Of a stretch of DNA of 64,000 nt, positions 51,886-59,873 are shown piece by piece. The DNA is from JBCCXL01 sp039191605 (GTDB lineage: Bacteria > Acidobacteriota > Thermoanaerobaculia > Multivoradales > JAHZIX01): the NCBI GenBank assembly GCA_039191605.1, contig JBCCXL010000020.1, positions 62,001 to 126,000 of the forward strand, written 5' to 3'. Positions within the stretch are counted from its first letter, which is position 1. Every line of letters starts with the position of its first letter. The notes below the pieces were generated by a model. The model was not told the origin of the DNA and ran no database searches. It saw nothing but the letters and a program-made list of their open reading frames with translations. The translations under genes and the position numbers were made by a program.

Positions 51886-53311
51886 CACGCCCCGCCGCGA
51901 AGAGCTCCACTCCCGTCCTCCCTTCGCCCTCGTCGCTAGGTTTCTTCCCGGGGGGCTGCTTCCCGGCGGCCTGCTGCTCGGGGGGCTGCTGCTCGCCCTG
52001 CTGCTGCCTGCTGAGCCCCTCGCCGCCGCCGAGGACCCCCGCTTCTTCGGCGAATTCTGCGGAGAGCACGTGGAGCGCTACCGCATCACCGTCAGCTTTC
52101 TGGGGATCCCCGTTTCCCGCCGCACCGAGACCCAGCGCTTCGAGGTCAAGACCCGCCTCAGCACCGTCGACCGCGGCGTGTCTGGCACGCTGGTGGCCGG
52201 CAGCGGCACCGCGGTGGCCCGCGGCGGCCGCGCCGACGGCTCGGTGGTGCCCTTCACCCTCAACGGCACCAGCCGGGTTCAGGGCGTATTGGAGGGCTTC
52301 ATCCAGAGCGAGGAGCTGGGACGCACCACCGGCACCGCGATCCTCGACTCCAGCGGATCCCGGGTGACGGTGAGCGGCCTTGGCCGGCGCCTAAATCTTT
52401 CCCGCGAGGCCTGCGGCGACAACAGCCCACCGCGGGTGCGAATTCTCTCCCCGGCGCCGTGGACGGTGCCCTGGGGCGAAGATCTGCGCCTCGAAGCCGC
52501 GGTGGAGGATGCCGAAGACGGCACCATACCCTCCGGCCGGGTGCGCTGGACCTCCAGCCTCGACGGCAGCCTCGGCAGCGGCTACGCCTTCGACGCCCGC
52601 TTCTTGAGCCGAGGCGAGCACGTGCTCACCGCCACCGCCGCCGACTCCCGGGGCGCCCTGGGCAAAGCCACAGTGCGGATCACCATCGACAACAACCGCC
52701 CCAACACTCCGGTGATCCTCGCTCCCGCCGGCCGCACCGAGGTCCTCGCCGGCAGCACCATCCTGCTGCGGGGCCGAGCCAGCGATCGCGAGAGCGGTCA
52801 GCTGCGCGGCGACCAATTGCAGTGGAAGTCCTCCATCGACGGCATCCTCGGCACTGGGGAGCTGCTCTCGACGCCCTTGAGCCTCGGCCGCCACCTCATC
52901 ACCCTCACCGCCTTCGACACTGAAGAGGCCTTCACCCGCGCCACCGTGCAGGTGCACGTGCGGGAGATCGCCGACGGGGAAAACCGGCCACCGACGGTGG
53001 CGATCCTCTCTCCCCGGGACTTCACCGGCGTCTCCGACACCGACTGTCTGGTGTTCCTCGCCGAGGCCCAGGATGCGGAGGACGCCAGCTTCTCCGCCAG
53101 CGCCTTCCGCTGGACCGATACCTACTTCGACGGCACCCGGGACGTCACCCGCACGCTGCCGGGGATCGGCCCGCGCATCGAAGTCTGCGGCCTGCCCACC
53201 TCCGGACGCGACACCGTCCACCGCATCGCCGTGGAGGTCACCGATTCCGCCGGAACCGCCTCGACGCCGGACGGGGTGCGCATCTACGTCATCCCCGGTG
53301 GATTGATTTGA
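51797..53311 (+). CDS. Exported protein with tandem Ig-like domains
   Basis: The 504-residue protein starts with about six MTGHP-type repeats, then a signal or anchor segment ('LPGGLLLGGLLLALLLPAEPLAAA'). A unique N-terminal domain (about 75-210, two Cys) is followed by three Ig/cadherin-like domains that start 'NSPPRVRILSP', 'NRPNTPVILAP' and 'NRPPTVAILSP'. Each includes 'EDAEDGxIP/SGRVRWTSSLDG'-like strands. Such domains mediate adhesion or carbohydrate contact. Several in-frame Met codons in the repeat could start translation; the coupled ATG at 51797 is listed. Confidence 0.75.
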   Translation: MTAQPMNAHPVTVQPMTGHPMTGHPMTGHPTPRREELHSRPPFALVARFLPGGLLPGGLLLGGLLLALLLPAEPLAAAEDPRFFGEFCGEHVERYRITVSFLGIPVSRRTETQRFEVKTRLSTVDRGVSGTLVAGSGTAVARGGRADGSVVPFTLNGTSRVQGVLEGFIQSEELGRTTGTAILDSSGSRVTVSGLGRRLNLSREACGDNSPPRVRILSPAPWTVPWGEDLRLEAAVEDAEDGTIPSGRVRWTSSLDGSLGSGYAFDARFLSRGEHVLTATAADSRGALGKATVRITIDNNRPNTPVILAPAGRTEVLAGSTILLRGRASDRESGQLRGDQLQWKSSIDGILGTGELLSTPLSLGRHLITLTAFDTEEAFTRATVQVHVREIADGENRPPTVAILSPRDFTGVSDTDCLVFLAEAQDAEDASFSASAFRWTDTYFDGTRDVTRTLPGIGPRIEVCGLPTSGRDTVHRIAVEVTDSAGTASTPDGVRIYVIPGGLI

Positions 53312-53341
53312 GGCCCCAGAAGAAAAAGGCCCATAGAGAAA

Positions 53342-53368
53342 GCCCGCGGCGAGGACATCGCCGCGGGC
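53342..53368 (-). terminator. Hairpin terminator between convergent genes
   Basis: GCCCGCGGCG and CGCCGCGGGC form a perfect 10-bp stem with a 7-base loop. On the minus strand it is followed by TTTCTC, so it probably ends the DUF2911 transcript and may also stop the exported operon. Confidence 0.75.
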
Positions 53369-53472
53369 CGAAGGGATCTCCCTCGAGGGCCACAAGCCCT
53401 CACGGGAATTCATTGAGGAGGGCTTCGCTGCCGCGGAGCCCCTCTTAGCTTAGCTCAAAGTCTCGAGTCGAC

Positions 53473-54543
53473 TCAGATGGACTGGCCGTTGGTGACCTGA
53501 ACCAGCAGGCCCTGGACGGCGGAGCGGTTGTTGTCCGGCACGTCTTCCAGCGCCTTCTCCAGGTGCTCCTTGGCGACGTCCAGCTTGCCCTCGGCGGAGG
53601 CCACTCGGGCCAGGCCCACCGGAACGATCCAGGCGTCCGGGTTCAGCTGGGCGTTCTTCTGCGCCACCTCAGCGGCACGCTCCACCTCACCGCGGCCCAG
53701 CAGCTGCTGGCCGAGGAAGTAGAGCTGGCCAGCGGTGGCCTTGGGGAAGGCCTGAGCCCACACCTCGTTGGCACCCTCGCTGTCGCCGGACTTCTCCAGC
53801 AGCTGGGCCTTGGTGGAAAGGTTCTGCCAGCGCTCCTCGGTCTGGATCGACTGCTCGACGAACTCCAGGCCCTTAGCGACCTCCAGGTCGTTGTTCAGCA
53901 CGTACTGCGCCGCCTGGTTCCAGCCGCGCCAGAAGAAGGCGTCCACACCCTTGAGCTCACTCTCGAAGCTCGCCAGAGCGAGGGCATGGGTGTCCGCCCC
54001 GATGGTCACCGGCACCGCCAGCTCCGCCCAGTGCAGGACGACGTCGACGGACTCGTTGTTGACGTCGGCGAAAGCGACGGTGAAGTTCTCGGCGTGGGGA
54101 GCGGCCGCAGGGGTCACGGTGACCCGCAGGGCGTCGTTGGCCTCGTCGTAGGAGTAGCTGCCCCAGGCGTCGGAGTCGTTGGAGAAAATCACCTGCCAGC
54201 TGTCCTCACCAGGAATGGTGTGCAGGCCGTAGGTGCCCGCCGCCAGCGCCTTGCCCTCCACCGTCACGTCGGTGGAGAAAGTGATGGTGGTGTTCTCGTC
54301 GGCGCCGGTGCGCCACACCTGGTCGTAGGGCACCAGACCGCCCCAGATGGTCCGCTCGTTGACGGCGGGACGGCTGTAGGTCACCTCGACGTCGGTGACG
54401 CCGAAGGTCTGTCCGGCCCAGGCCACGGGGCTGGTGCGGGGCTGCTTCAGACCCGGGAATTGAAGGTCCGGCTGCGCCATCAGAGGGGTAGCCAGAGCGA
54501 TGCCCAACATCGCCACCACGGCGATCGTCAAAATCTTACGCAT
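53473..54543 (-). CDS. Exported DUF2911 protein with C-terminal TPR-like region
   Basis: The ATG at 54543 has GAGGAG 10 bases upstream. The 356-residue protein has a signal peptide ('ILTIAVVAMLGIALATPLMA') and a DUF2911 domain ('VTYSRPAVNERTIWGGLVPYDQVWRTGADENTTITFSTDVTVEGKALAAGTYGLHTIPG'). An alpha-helical region with TPR-like repeats follows, including 'LLEKSGDSEGANEVWAQAFPKA' and 'ARVASAEGKLDVAKEHLEKALEDVPDN'. DUF2911 is common in Bacteroidetes and Acidobacteria; its role is unknown. Read in the same direction as the upstream LolA-like gene. Confidence 0.9.
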   Translation of the reverse strand: MRKILTIAVVAMLGIALATPLMAQPDLQFPGLKQPRTSPVAWAGQTFGVTDVEVTYSRPAVNERTIWGGLVPYDQVWRTGADENTTITFSTDVTVEGKALAAGTYGLHTIPGEDSWQVIFSNDSDAWGSYSYDEANDALRVTVTPAAAPHAENFTVAFADVNNESVDVVLHWAELAVPVTIGADTHALALASFESELKGVDAFFWRGWNQAAQYVLNNDLEVAKGLEFVEQSIQTEERWQNLSTKAQLLEKSGDSEGANEVWAQAFPKATAGQLYFLGQQLLGRGEVERAAEVAQKNAQLNPDAWIVPVGLARVASAEGKLDVAKEHLEKALEDVPDNNRSAVQGLLVQVTNGQSI

Positions 54544-54614
54544 GAATGAGTGTCTCCTCATCGTTCTCTCAAAAGTCGGGGAACTTCCCCGGCGGTCCAA
54601 CGTTTCTACGCAAA

Positions 54615-54648
54615 GGCGACGAGGGGGTTGCAGCCCCCCTCGATCGCC
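54615..54648 (-). terminator. GC-rich hairpin after the LolA-like gene
   Basis: GGCGA-CGAGGGGG pairs with CCCCCTCGATCGCC apart from one bulged base, around a 7-base loop. It lies between the 54727 stop and the DUF2911 start; there is only a short T run on the minus strand. Confidence 0.5.
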
Positions 54649-54726
54649 TGGAAATTTCTAATCAGCCCACCCAAGGCGAGCCAGGGCCTCTCATCGAGGC
54701 CCCTCCTGCTCTTCGAACGATTCCCT

Positions 54727-55665
54727 TTAGAGCCCTTCCTGCACCGAAGAATCCGACGGGCGGTGGAAGGCCGCGTCTGGGGTACCGGGGTGGAAGCTCA
54801 CCTCCGACAGGGTGTTCTTCACCGACACCGTGTCCCCAGGGCCCTGCTCCTGCCAGGGGAACCCGCGAGAGCCGTGCGGCAGGATGATCCCGTCTACCGT
54901 CTGGGCCCCGTCGAAGACCAGCAAATTCTCTGGCGTGTGCCCTCCTTCCGGGAAGAAGCCCGGATAGGAGACCACGTAGCGCACGCCGCCGACGCTATGG
55001 TCTTCCCGATCCACCAGCAGCACGTAGTAGTCGTCCGGCGCGTCGCCGGTCCCGGAGTCGAAGGTGATGCGCACCAGGTCGTAGGTGCGCCCCTCCAGCT
55101 CCAGCGAACCTTCGGTTTCGTGGCGCACGCCGGGATCGCCTAGGACGAAGGGCATAGCGACAAAGTAGTAGGGCGTCAGGGACCAAAAGCGGGCGTTCAC
55201 CGGCAGCTCGGCGCCGGCCGGGCGAACCCAGGCCTCGCTACCGTCCCAGCCGAAGCTCTTCGAGGAATCCTCCGCCAGGAAGTGCACCGCCCGGGCAGAC
55301 CAGGTATCGACGATCTGCACGGTGTCCGTCGCCGCCCGGCCTTCCGCCTGGGGCGCGAAGCGGAAGCGGAAGCGAATCGGGCCGTTCTCGTACCAGCGCT
55401 GCAGCCCGCCGTGGGCCTCCATCGCCGCCCACACCAGCTTGCCCCCCTCGGTGGCCGACAGACGCTCCTTGGTCTCGGCCACTCGCTGGGCGATGGTCTC
55501 GCTATCGGGGACCGCGGTCTCCGCCGCCTGGGCCGGCACCGCGAAGAGCATCGCGATCATCGCCGCGGCTCCCAATACCGCCGCACCGAACCGGCGCCGG
55601 GGGTTCATCCACCGCCGGAGGCTCCGGCGATCGTTCTTCTGACTCTGCGTAATCTGCTGATCCAT
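54727..55665 (-). CDS. Exported LolA/LolB-like (DUF6503-like) hypothetical protein
   Basis: From the ATG at 55665, with GGAGGAG 7 bases upstream, the protein has 312 residues. It has a basic N-region and a signal peptide ('GAAVLGAAAMIAMLFAVPAQAA'). The mature part has 'VWAAMEAHGGLQRWYENGPIRFRFRF', 'SFGWDGSEAWVRP', 'FWSLTPYYFVAMPFVLGDPGV', 'YDLVRITFDSG' and 'DDYYVLLVDREDHSVGGVRYVVSYPGF'. The 'AHGGLxRW' start and the later strand pattern resemble the LolA-like barrel proteins grouped as DUF6503. A ligand is not known. The open frame to 55746 adds residues upstream of the ribosome site. Confidence 0.75.
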   Translation of the reverse strand: MDQQITQSQKNDRRSLRRWMNPRRRFGAAVLGAAAMIAMLFAVPAQAAETAVPDSETIAQRVAETKERLSATEGGKLVWAAMEAHGGLQRWYENGPIRFRFRFAPQAEGRAATDTVQIVDTWSARAVHFLAEDSSKSFGWDGSEAWVRPAGAELPVNARFWSLTPYYFVAMPFVLGDPGVRHETEGSLELEGRTYDLVRITFDSGTGDAPDDYYVLLVDREDHSVGGVRYVVSYPGFFPEGGHTPENLLVFDGAQTVDGIILPHGSRGFPWQEQGPGDTVSVKNTLSEVSFHPGTPDAAFHRPSDSSVQEGL

Positions 55666-56052
55666 GATCTTCTCCTCCCCGCTGCTGTCGACCTCCAAAG
55701 GTCCGCGGCGGGCTCCTCCCCGCTCTAGAAAAGCGGGATGATCCATGGCGATAGGTTGTTAGTGAATCGAGGGATGACTAGCGAAGGGTGCCTGCCGAAG
55801 CCCGGAGTCGACCGGAGTCGCGCGGGCCTCGACAGGCAATACCGAAGGGTCTCGGTAGCGGGACCGCTTTTTGAAGACAACGATCCCAGGGTGGGTAGGC
55901 ACCTCCCAATTGAGCATACGCTACAGCAGCAGGATTGGATCGGTCATCCCCAACGAAGCAGGATCTCACCCCGCACTCCCCGGAACGAGGGACTCAGGAA
56001 GGGCGCGTCAGGGATTGCCCTCGCCGCACCCTGCCCCTATCCTTGCACCCTT
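55666..56052. other. Divergent intergenic region, 387 bases
   Basis: This lies between the LolA-like gene (minus) and the ExoD-family gene (plus). It holds no repeat or hairpin that I could support. The plus frame open from 55738 is continuous with ExoD but has no family sequence before 56053. Confidence 0.4.
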
Positions 56053-56844
56053 ATGAGCGCCGAGACCGCAAACCCCAACGCCGAAACCCCCGAATCTCAG
56101 GCCTCCGCTGGAGCTTCAGCCGAGCCTCCAATCGAGACTTTAGCCGAGACCTCCAAGGAGCAAAGTCAAGCTCCGGAGGGCGTGCTCCAGGAAGCGCCCC
56201 GGGCCCCCGGTCATCGCCGGCTCTCCAAGGAGCTCCAGGAGCTGCTCGACGCCCTAGACGGCCAGGACACCACCCTCGGAGCCCTGGTGGACGCTATCGG
56301 CGAGCGCGGCTTCTGCCTGCTGCTGGCGGTGCTCGCCCTGCCGGCGGCACTGCCGGTGCCGGCCCCAGGCTACGCTACCCCTTTCGGCCTGCTGATGATC
56401 GGCCTCGGCTTCCAGATGTTCCGCGGGCGCCCCACCCCCACCCTGCCGGCGGCGGCGCGGCGGCGGCGCATCGGCTACAAGACCCTGGAGCGCACCATTC
56501 GCGGCGCCGGCTTCCCGCTGCGGGTAGCTGAATTCCTCGTCCGCCCCCGGCTGCGGCGCTTCGCCTCCAGCCGCGGCACCCAATCCCTGCTGGGCATCGC
56601 GGTGACGGCCATGGCCTGCTTCATGTGCCTGCCGATCCCGCTGACCAACACCGCCCCCAGCTTCGTCATCTTCCTGCTCGCCTGCGGCCTGCTGGAAGAA
56701 GACGGCCTGCTGCTCCTCGGCGCCCTGCTGCTGGCCCCCCCCGCCGCCGGCATCGCCCTCACCGCGGTGTATTTCGGCTGGAAGTACGGCCTCAGCGCCC
56801 TCGACGGCGGCATGTCCGGGCTCCTCGATCGGGTTCGCGGCTAG
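56053..56844 (+). CDS. ExoD family membrane protein
   Basis: The 263-residue protein has an acidic, low-complexity N-terminus (1-55). The ExoD core follows: 'RLSKELQELLDALDGQDTTLGALVDAIGERGFCLLLAVLALPAALPVPAPGYATPFGLLMIGLGFQMF', then a basic cytoplasmic loop, then 'GIAVTAMACFMCLPIPLTNTAPSFVIFLLACGLLEEDGLLLLGALL'. ExoD proteins are linked to exopolysaccharide production and alkali tolerance in rhizobia, mechanism unknown. There are about five membrane spans. The start at 56053 is chosen because earlier codons show no family sequence; no strong ribosome site is visible. Confidence 0.85.
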   Translation: MSAETANPNAETPESQASAGASAEPPIETLAETSKEQSQAPEGVLQEAPRAPGHRRLSKELQELLDALDGQDTTLGALVDAIGERGFCLLLAVLALPAALPVPAPGYATPFGLLMIGLGFQMFRGRPTPTLPAAARRRRIGYKTLERTIRGAGFPLRVAEFLVRPRLRRFASSRGTQSLLGIAVTAMACFMCLPIPLTNTAPSFVIFLLACGLLEEDGLLLLGALLLAPPAAGIALTAVYFGWKYGLSALDGGMSGLLDRVRG

Positions 56845-56855
56845 CCTCCCCAAGT

Positions 56856-56913
56856 CCGTCTCAAACCCTTTCCTCGGCGAATTTTCGGCAGAAATTCCGC
56901 GGCGTTGAGACGG
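56856..56913 (+). terminator. Nested hairpin after the ExoD-family gene
   Basis: An outer 9-bp inverted repeat CCGTCTCAA/TTGAGACGG encloses a second, GAATTT/AAATTC with a 7-base loop. It starts 12 bases after the stop. No T-tract follows, so it may be a stabilising 3' structure rather than an intrinsic terminator. Confidence 0.45.
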
Positions 56914-57168
56914 CCTTCGCAAGCGTCGATCTTTATGCGATCCCGTCGTAGCGAGGGGGCGCAAAATCCCGTATCGTCTTTCCAAGAGCCCAGCTGAGAG
57001 GGTTCTTGCTTCGGCGCGTCAGCCTCCCCGTGTCAGCCTGCCTGGGACCCGCCGCTGCCGTCATTGCCGGCCTGGCATCTCTGGCCTGGTGCCGCTGGCC
57101 CGACGCCGCGGGGCTCCAATCGTTGGCCCTTCATCGCCGGCATCCGTAGCCCCGCGAGGATCCGAACC

Positions 57169-59610
57169 ATGCTGCAGCACCTCAAGGTTTCTTTCCGCGC
57201 CTTGCGCAAAGACCCTTCCACCTCGATCCCGGCGGTCTTCGCCCTCGCCCTCGGCATCGGCCTGACCACCGCCCAATTCGCCGTGACGGACTCCATGCTG
57301 CTGCGGGGCCTGCCCTTCCCGGACGGTGAGGAGATCGTCTTCGTCGAGCACTTCGCCCTGGCGGACAACGACGATCGCCCCTTCTCGGCCCACGACCTCG
57401 AGCTCTACGCCGGGCTGTCGGGGGTCTTCGAGACCCTCTGCGCCTACAACCACGGCACGGTCAACATCAGCGATCCCGACGAGCGCCCGCTGCGGCTCAG
57501 CGGCGTCTCGATCTGCGCGGAGTTCCTCGAGGTGCTGGGCGTCAGCCCCCTCCACGGTCGCACCTTCATCCCCGGGGTGGATGACGCTTCCGGAGCCGAG
57601 CGGGTGGCGCTGCTGAGCTACAGCCTGTGGCAGGCCCGCTACGGCGGCGATCTCGCCGTTCTCGGCCGCCAGGTGCGCACCAACGGCGAGCTCACCACCG
57701 TCGTCGGCATCCTGCCGGAGAGCTTCAGCTTCCCGGATCGGCAGGAGATCTGGCGACCGCTGCGGGATCCCGCCGCCGAGGGCGCCCGGGGCACCCGCTC
57801 AGAGGTCTACGTCGACGCCTTCGCCCGACTCGCCGACGGCGTCTCTCTGGATCGAGCCATCGCCGCTATGAGCCCGATCACCGAGCGCATCGTGGAGCAG
57901 AATCCCGACTCTCATTACGGCCTCACTCCCAACGTCGAGCCCTTCACCCACGAATACCTCAGCGCCGAGGCCCGAGGCACCGTAGCGACGATGCTTGTGA
58001 CCGTCTTCCTGGTGCTCATCGTCGCCTGCTTCAACGTCGCCAGCCTGCTCCTCGCCCGTGCCTCCCGCCGCAGCCGGGAAATCGCCATTCGCACCGCCAT
58101 GGGAGCCTCCCGCCGCCGCGCCATCGGCCTGCTGCTCACCGAGAGCATCGCCCTCTCGGCGGTCGGCGCCGTGTGCTCGATCCCGGTGGCCCTCTGGGGC
58201 ATCGATTATTTCGACCGCGGCCTGCACGACATGGGCGGGCCACCTCCCTTCTGGCTCAACGTCCAGCTCGACGCCCGCACCCTGCTCTTCTGCGCCGGGG
58301 TCTCCATCCTCGCCGGCCTCATCGCGGGCCTGCTGCCGGCCCTGCGGGCTTCCCGCGCCAACGTCAGCGAGGTCCTCCAGGACTCCGCCCGAGGCGCCTC
58401 CTCGCTGCGCATCGGGCGCCTTTCCCGCGGTCTGGTGCTGGCGGAAATCGCCCTCTCCTGCGCTCTGCTGGTGGCCGCCGGCGTGCTGATTCAAAACCTG
58501 CGATCCCTCGACGACAACGTCCTCACCTTCGACCCTGCCGACCTCCTGACCTTCCGCGTCGGCCTGTTCGAGAACAGCTATCCGGAAGCGACGGATCAGC
58601 TGCGTTTCTTCGAGGAGTTGGAGGCAGAATTCAGGGCCCGGGCGGACGTTCAGGATGCCGCCACGGCGATCTCCCTGCCGGCCGACGGCAGGGGCTATCT
58701 CGGCTCCAAAATCGCTCTCGAGGGCAACACCTATGAGCGCGAGAGCGACCGCCCCGGAGCCCAGGTCACCGTCATCAGCCCCAACTACCTGGATCTGCTG
58801 GGGATTTCGATCCTCGAGGGCCGAGGCTTCAACCGCTCCGACCGCGAAGATCACCGGCCGGTGGCGTTGATCAGCGAGACCTTCGCCCGCGAGCAATTCG
58901 GCGCCGAAGGCCCCCTCGGGCGACGGCTGCAGGTCGACACTCTGGATGATGAAGAGAAGGTCTGGCGCACCGTGGTGGGCGTAGTGCCGGACCTCGTCGG
59001 AGAAGACCTGGATCAGGACTTCGTCGATGCGGTGTACGTACCCATGGCCCAAAGCCCGGTGACCTTCAGCTTTGTGGTGGTCCGACCCGCCGCCACCGCC
59101 GATCTCCTCGCCTTCACCGAGACCGCCCGCCGCATCGTCGAAGCCAAAGATGCCGATACTCCCATCTACTGGGTGCGCTCTCTCGAGCAGGTGGTGCAGG
59201 AGAACCGGGTCGTCCACCAGCTGATTTCCGGCACCTTCACCATCTTCGGCGTCGCCTCGCTGCTGCTCACCGTCGTCGGCCTCTACGGCGTGATGGCCTT
59301 CTCCGTCAGCCAGCGCACTCAGGAGATCGGCGTGCGCATGGCCTTCGGAGCTCGATCCCGCGATGTCCTCACGTTGATCACCGGTCAGGGGCTGCGGCAG
59401 GTCGCCTTCGGCCTCACCCTCGGTATCCTCCTGGCCATTCCCCTCACCCAGGCCCTGAGCAGCTTCGTCTACGGTGCGGAAGCCGGGGCCAGCGTGCGCA
59501 TCTTCGCCGCCGTCGCCGGCGCGTTCTTGCTCATCGCCGCCATCGCCTGCTTCCTGCCGGCGCGGCGCGCCGCTCGAGTCGACCCGATCCAGGCCCTACA
59601 GCACGATTGA
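57169..59610 (+). CDS. ADOP-type ABC transporter permease 1
   Basis: From the ATG at 57169 (GAGGAT 7 bases upstream) the protein has 813 residues. It opens 'MLQHLKVSFRALRKDPSTS', then 'LALGIGLTTAQFAVTDSMLLRGLPF'. A MacB-type periplasmic domain (about 50-250) follows, then an FtsX-type core ('CFNVASLLLARASRRSREIAIRTAMGASR'), a second periplasmic domain and a second FtsX core ('VGLYGVMAFSVSQRTQEIGVRMAFGARSRD'). The tail 'RRAARVDPIQALQHD' is typical. This is the ADOP layout (TIGR03434). Such permeases are thought to work with ATPases encoded elsewhere. The equal length of the next copy supports this start. Confidence 0.92.
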   Translation: MLQHLKVSFRALRKDPSTSIPAVFALALGIGLTTAQFAVTDSMLLRGLPFPDGEEIVFVEHFALADNDDRPFSAHDLELYAGLSGVFETLCAYNHGTVNISDPDERPLRLSGVSICAEFLEVLGVSPLHGRTFIPGVDDASGAERVALLSYSLWQARYGGDLAVLGRQVRTNGELTTVVGILPESFSFPDRQEIWRPLRDPAAEGARGTRSEVYVDAFARLADGVSLDRAIAAMSPITERIVEQNPDSHYGLTPNVEPFTHEYLSAEARGTVATMLVTVFLVLIVACFNVASLLLARASRRSREIAIRTAMGASRRRAIGLLLTESIALSAVGAVCSIPVALWGIDYFDRGLHDMGGPPPFWLNVQLDARTLLFCAGVSILAGLIAGLLPALRASRANVSEVLQDSARGASSLRIGRLSRGLVLAEIALSCALLVAAGVLIQNLRSLDDNVLTFDPADLLTFRVGLFENSYPEATDQLRFFEELEAEFRARADVQDAATAISLPADGRGYLGSKIALEGNTYERESDRPGAQVTVISPNYLDLLGISILEGRGFNRSDREDHRPVALISETFAREQFGAEGPLGRRLQVDTLDDEEKVWRTVVGVVPDLVGEDLDQDFVDAVYVPMAQSPVTFSFVVVRPAATADLLAFTETARRIVEAKDADTPIYWVRSLEQVVQENRVVHQLISGTFTIFGVASLLLTVVGLYGVMAFSVSQRTQEIGVRMAFGARSRDVLTLITGQGLRQVAFGLTLGILLAIPLTQALSSFVYGAEAGASVRIFAAVAGAFLLIAAIACFLPARRAARVDPIQALQHD

Positions 59611-59873
59611 GCCCCCCTGCCGGGCCCTCGCTTCAACCCGCGGCGCGGCGCAGCGCGGTGACTGCGCCGTGGCCGGAAGCTTTCTTGCGCACCCCAGGCC
59701 CTCGGACCACTCCAGACCCTCGGTGGGTTCCGGCTGCGAGGAAAGTTCTCGCTCCTGGCGACCGGGGCGAAACCATCGGTGAGCATTCCGCGTCATTAAG
59801 GTAAGGTCTTTTCTACCTCCGTCATCACTTCTCTCTTCGAGCCCCCGGGCCCAACTCGCGAGGGATATGCCCC

